14,274 nucleotides of DNA from NCBI GenBank assembly GCA_013815505.1, contig JACDGA010000016.1, positions 1 to 14,274 on the forward strand. Direction: 5' to 3'. The first letter of the stretch is position 1. The number at the start of each line of letters is the position of its first letter. Below the pieces are notes generated by a model. That model had not been told where the DNA came from. It worked only from the letters and a program-made list of their open reading frames with translations, and searched no databases. A program made the translations under genes and the position numbers. The DNA is from Acidimicrobiia bacterium. GTDB lineage: Bacteria; Actinomycetota; Acidimicrobiia; Acidimicrobiales; Ilumatobacteraceae. Below are positions 12,773-14,274 of this stretch, in pieces.

Positions 12773-14274
12773 TCAGGCCTTGAGGCGCGGGAAGAGCGGG
12801 GGGCCCTTTTCCACCGGGAGGGCGCCGGGGTAGCCGGCCCATGTGGCGGCCTCGGGAAGTCGGGCGTCGGTGATGGCGCCGTCGAGGCCGATGCGGCGCC
12901 AGATCTCCTGGGCGGCGTTGGGGATCGCCGGTGAGGCGAGCACGGCGACGAGGCGCAGCACCTCGAGGGCATCGCCCATGACGGCGTCGAGCGCGTCGCC
13001 GGGCTCGAGCTTCCACGGCTCGTTCGTCTCGAGAAAGGCGTTCGTCTCGCGGATGAGGCGCCACGTGGCGTCGAGTGCGACCGACGGCTCGACGCGGTCC
13101 CACGCTGCCGTGGCGTCGGCGACCACGGTTGCGGCGACGGCGGCGAGCGGGCTGTCGGGGCGCGGCGCAGGACCGATGCCGTTGCACGACTTCGCGACGA
13201 CCGTTACCACCCGCGACAGCAGGTTGCCGACGTTGTTGGCGAGGTCGGCGTTGTAGCGGTCGAGCATCCGCTCGTAGCTGAAGTCGCCGTCGGGCCCGAA
13301 CGGCGCGTCGCGCAGGAAGTGGTAGCGGAACCCGTCGACGCCGAAGTCGTCGACGAGGCGAGCCGGCGCGATGTCGGTGAGCGTCGCCGGTCCGTGCACC
13401 GTCTTCGACAGCTTCTCGCCGCCGAGCAGCAGCCACCCGTGCACGTGGACGCGATGCGGCGGCGCCTCGCCCGCAGCCATCAGCATTGCCGGCCAGTAGA
13501 CGCAGTGGAAGCGGATGATCTCCTTGCCGATGAGGTGGTGCACGGCGGGCCACCAGGTCGCGAACCGCTCGTCGTCGGCGCCGTAGCCGACGGCCGTTGC
13601 GTAGTTGATCAGCGCGTCGTACCAGACGTAGAACACGTGACCCGGCGCCCACGGCACGGGCACACCCCAGTCGAGCGACGTGCGCGTGATGGAAACGTCG
13701 TCGAGACCCTGACGAAGGAAGCCGAGCACCTCGTTGCGCTTCGACTCCGGCTGGATGACGGCGGGGTCGCCCTCGATCCAGTCGATGAGCCGCTGCTGAT
13801 AGCGGCTGAGGCGGAAGAAGTAGTTCTCCTCGGCAAGCAGCATCACGGGTCGGTGGTGGATCGGGCAGTTGCCGTCGACGAGCTCGCTCTCTTGGTAGTA
13901 CGCCTCGCACGACACGCAGTACGGGCCCTCGTACGTGTCGAGCTCGATGTCGCCCCGCTCGTGGATCCTCGACAGCAGCGCCTGCGTCGCGACGTGGTGG
14001 CGCGGCTCGGTGGTGCGGATGAAGTCGTCGGCGCTGATGTCGAGCAGGTCCCACGCCTCGTGGAACTTCGCCGCGTTCGCGTCTGCCTGCTGCTGAGGCG
14101 TGACGCCCGCTTCCTGCGCCGACTGCGCGACCTTGAGGCCGTATTCGTCGGTGCCGGTGACGAAGTACGTCTCGTCGCCGGCGAGCCGGTGCCAGCGCGC
14201 AAGCGCGTCGGCAGTCACCGTCGTGTAGGCGTGCCCGACGTGGGGCGCGTCGTTGACGTAGTAGATCGGTGTGG
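12773..14274 (-). CDS. metG: Methionyl-tRNA synthetase (partial, N-terminal residues beyond window)
   Basis: 499 residues of class I MetRS are visible; the frame is open at the right edge and probably lacks only about 10 residues. MetRS charges tRNA-Met, including the initiator. The HIGH motif is HVGH (visible residues 11-14) after TPIYYVNDAP. A single zinc knuckle of the CxxC-CxxH type lies near 117-136 (CVSC then CPIHH), like Thermus MetRS. VPWAPGHVFYVWYDALINY and FHCVYWPAML form the methionine pocket region. The KMSKS loop is EKLSKT (286-291). The anticodon-binding helical domain follows (NLLSRV, NEPWKL), with no C-terminal OB-fold tRNA-binding extension, giving the short form. The stop at 12773 is 2 nt before the tatD start. 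Confidence 0.96.
   Translation of the reverse strand, partial: TPIYYVNDAPHVGHAYTTVTADALARWHRLAGDETYFVTGTDEYGLKVAQSAQEAGVTPQQQADANAAKFHEAWDLLDISADDFIRTTEPRHHVATQALLSRIHERGDIELDTYEGPYCVSCEAYYQESELVDGNCPIHHRPVMLLAEENYFFRLSRYQQRLIDWIEGDPAVIQPESKRNEVLGFLRQGLDDVSITRTSLDWGVPVPWAPGHVFYVWYDALINYATAVGYGADDERFATWWPAVHHLIGKEIIRFHCVYWPAMLMAAGEAPPHRVHVHGWLLLGGEKLSKTVHGPATLTDIAPARLVDDFGVDGFRYHFLRDAPFGPDGDFSYERMLDRYNADLANNVGNLLSRVVTVVAKSCNGIGPAPRPDSPLAAVAATVVADATAAWDRVEPSVALDATWRLIRETNAFLETNEPWKLEPGDALDAVMGDALEVLRLVAVLASPAIPNAAQEIWRRIGLDGAITDARLPEAATWAGYPGALPVEKGPPLFPRLKA

Noticed and set aside
12771..14054. A long in-frame extension of TatD through metG
   Set aside because: Its sequence is low-complexity Arg/Ala shadow of metG. 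The GTG at 12770 with AAGG upstream gives a sensible start.
1..14274. CRISPR array, insertion sequence, prophage or defence system
   Set aside because: No regularly spaced repeats, transposase motifs, terminal inverted repeats or defence-type domains were seen. The coding space is filled by housekeeping genes.

Overview
The window is a dense, high-GC stretch of bacterial core genome. It has almost no spacer DNA, frequent GTG and TTG starts, and stop codons that overlap the next start. Three things point to an actinobacterium, possibly of the Acidimicrobiia/Ilumatobacter type. The gene order (metG, tatD, a small exported protein, ksgA, ispE, then tRNA-Gln, glmU, prs, rplY, pth, mfd, a foldase lipoprotein and mazG) is close to the arrangement I recall around the mycobacterial and Streptomyces rpfB-ksgA-ispE and glmU-prs-rplY-pth-mfd-mazG loci. 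The 30-residue ribosomal protein bS22 is typical of actinobacteria. Several starts look leaderless. The lineage below phylum is inference.

Every gene except one is on the minus strand, so the window reads from right to left. At the right, 14274-12773 holds methionyl-tRNA synthetase, cut by the window edge. It is followed two bases later by the TatD nuclease (12770-11886). After a 57-bp gap comes a four-step coupled run: a membrane-anchored protein with a degenerate RlpA/3D-like barrel (11828-11283), the 16S rRNA dimethylase KsgA (11286-10450) and the isoprenoid kinase IspE (10453-9725). The single plus-strand gene, bS22 (9613-9705), lies between ispE and a divergent tRNA-Gln(UUG) (9543-9472).

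The tRNA abuts the second run. glmU begins only 3 nt after the tRNA discriminator base. It is followed by prs, a 96-bp gap with a probable promoter, and then rplY-pth-mfd-ppiC lipoprotein-mazG-class V aminotransferase, nearly all with NTGA overlaps. The aminotransferase runs off the left edge.

The functions are housekeeping: translation (MetRS, KsgA, bL25, bS22, Pth, tRNA-Gln), cell-envelope precursors (GlmU, IspE), PRPP supply (Prs), transcription-coupled repair and nucleotide-pool cleaning (Mfd, MazG, TatD) and secreted-protein folding (PpiC lipoprotein). I see no mobile element, CRISPR array, prophage, toxin-antitoxin pair or defence island, and no evidence of an undescribed multi-gene system.

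The features most worth a second look are a GlmU that stops before its acetyltransferase active site, the 3-nt tRNA-Gln/glmU junction, the degenerate barrel protein in the slot usually held by rpfB, an unusually compact IspE, and start-proximal -10 motifs suggesting leaderless transcripts. No gene-free stretch exceeds about 100 bp.
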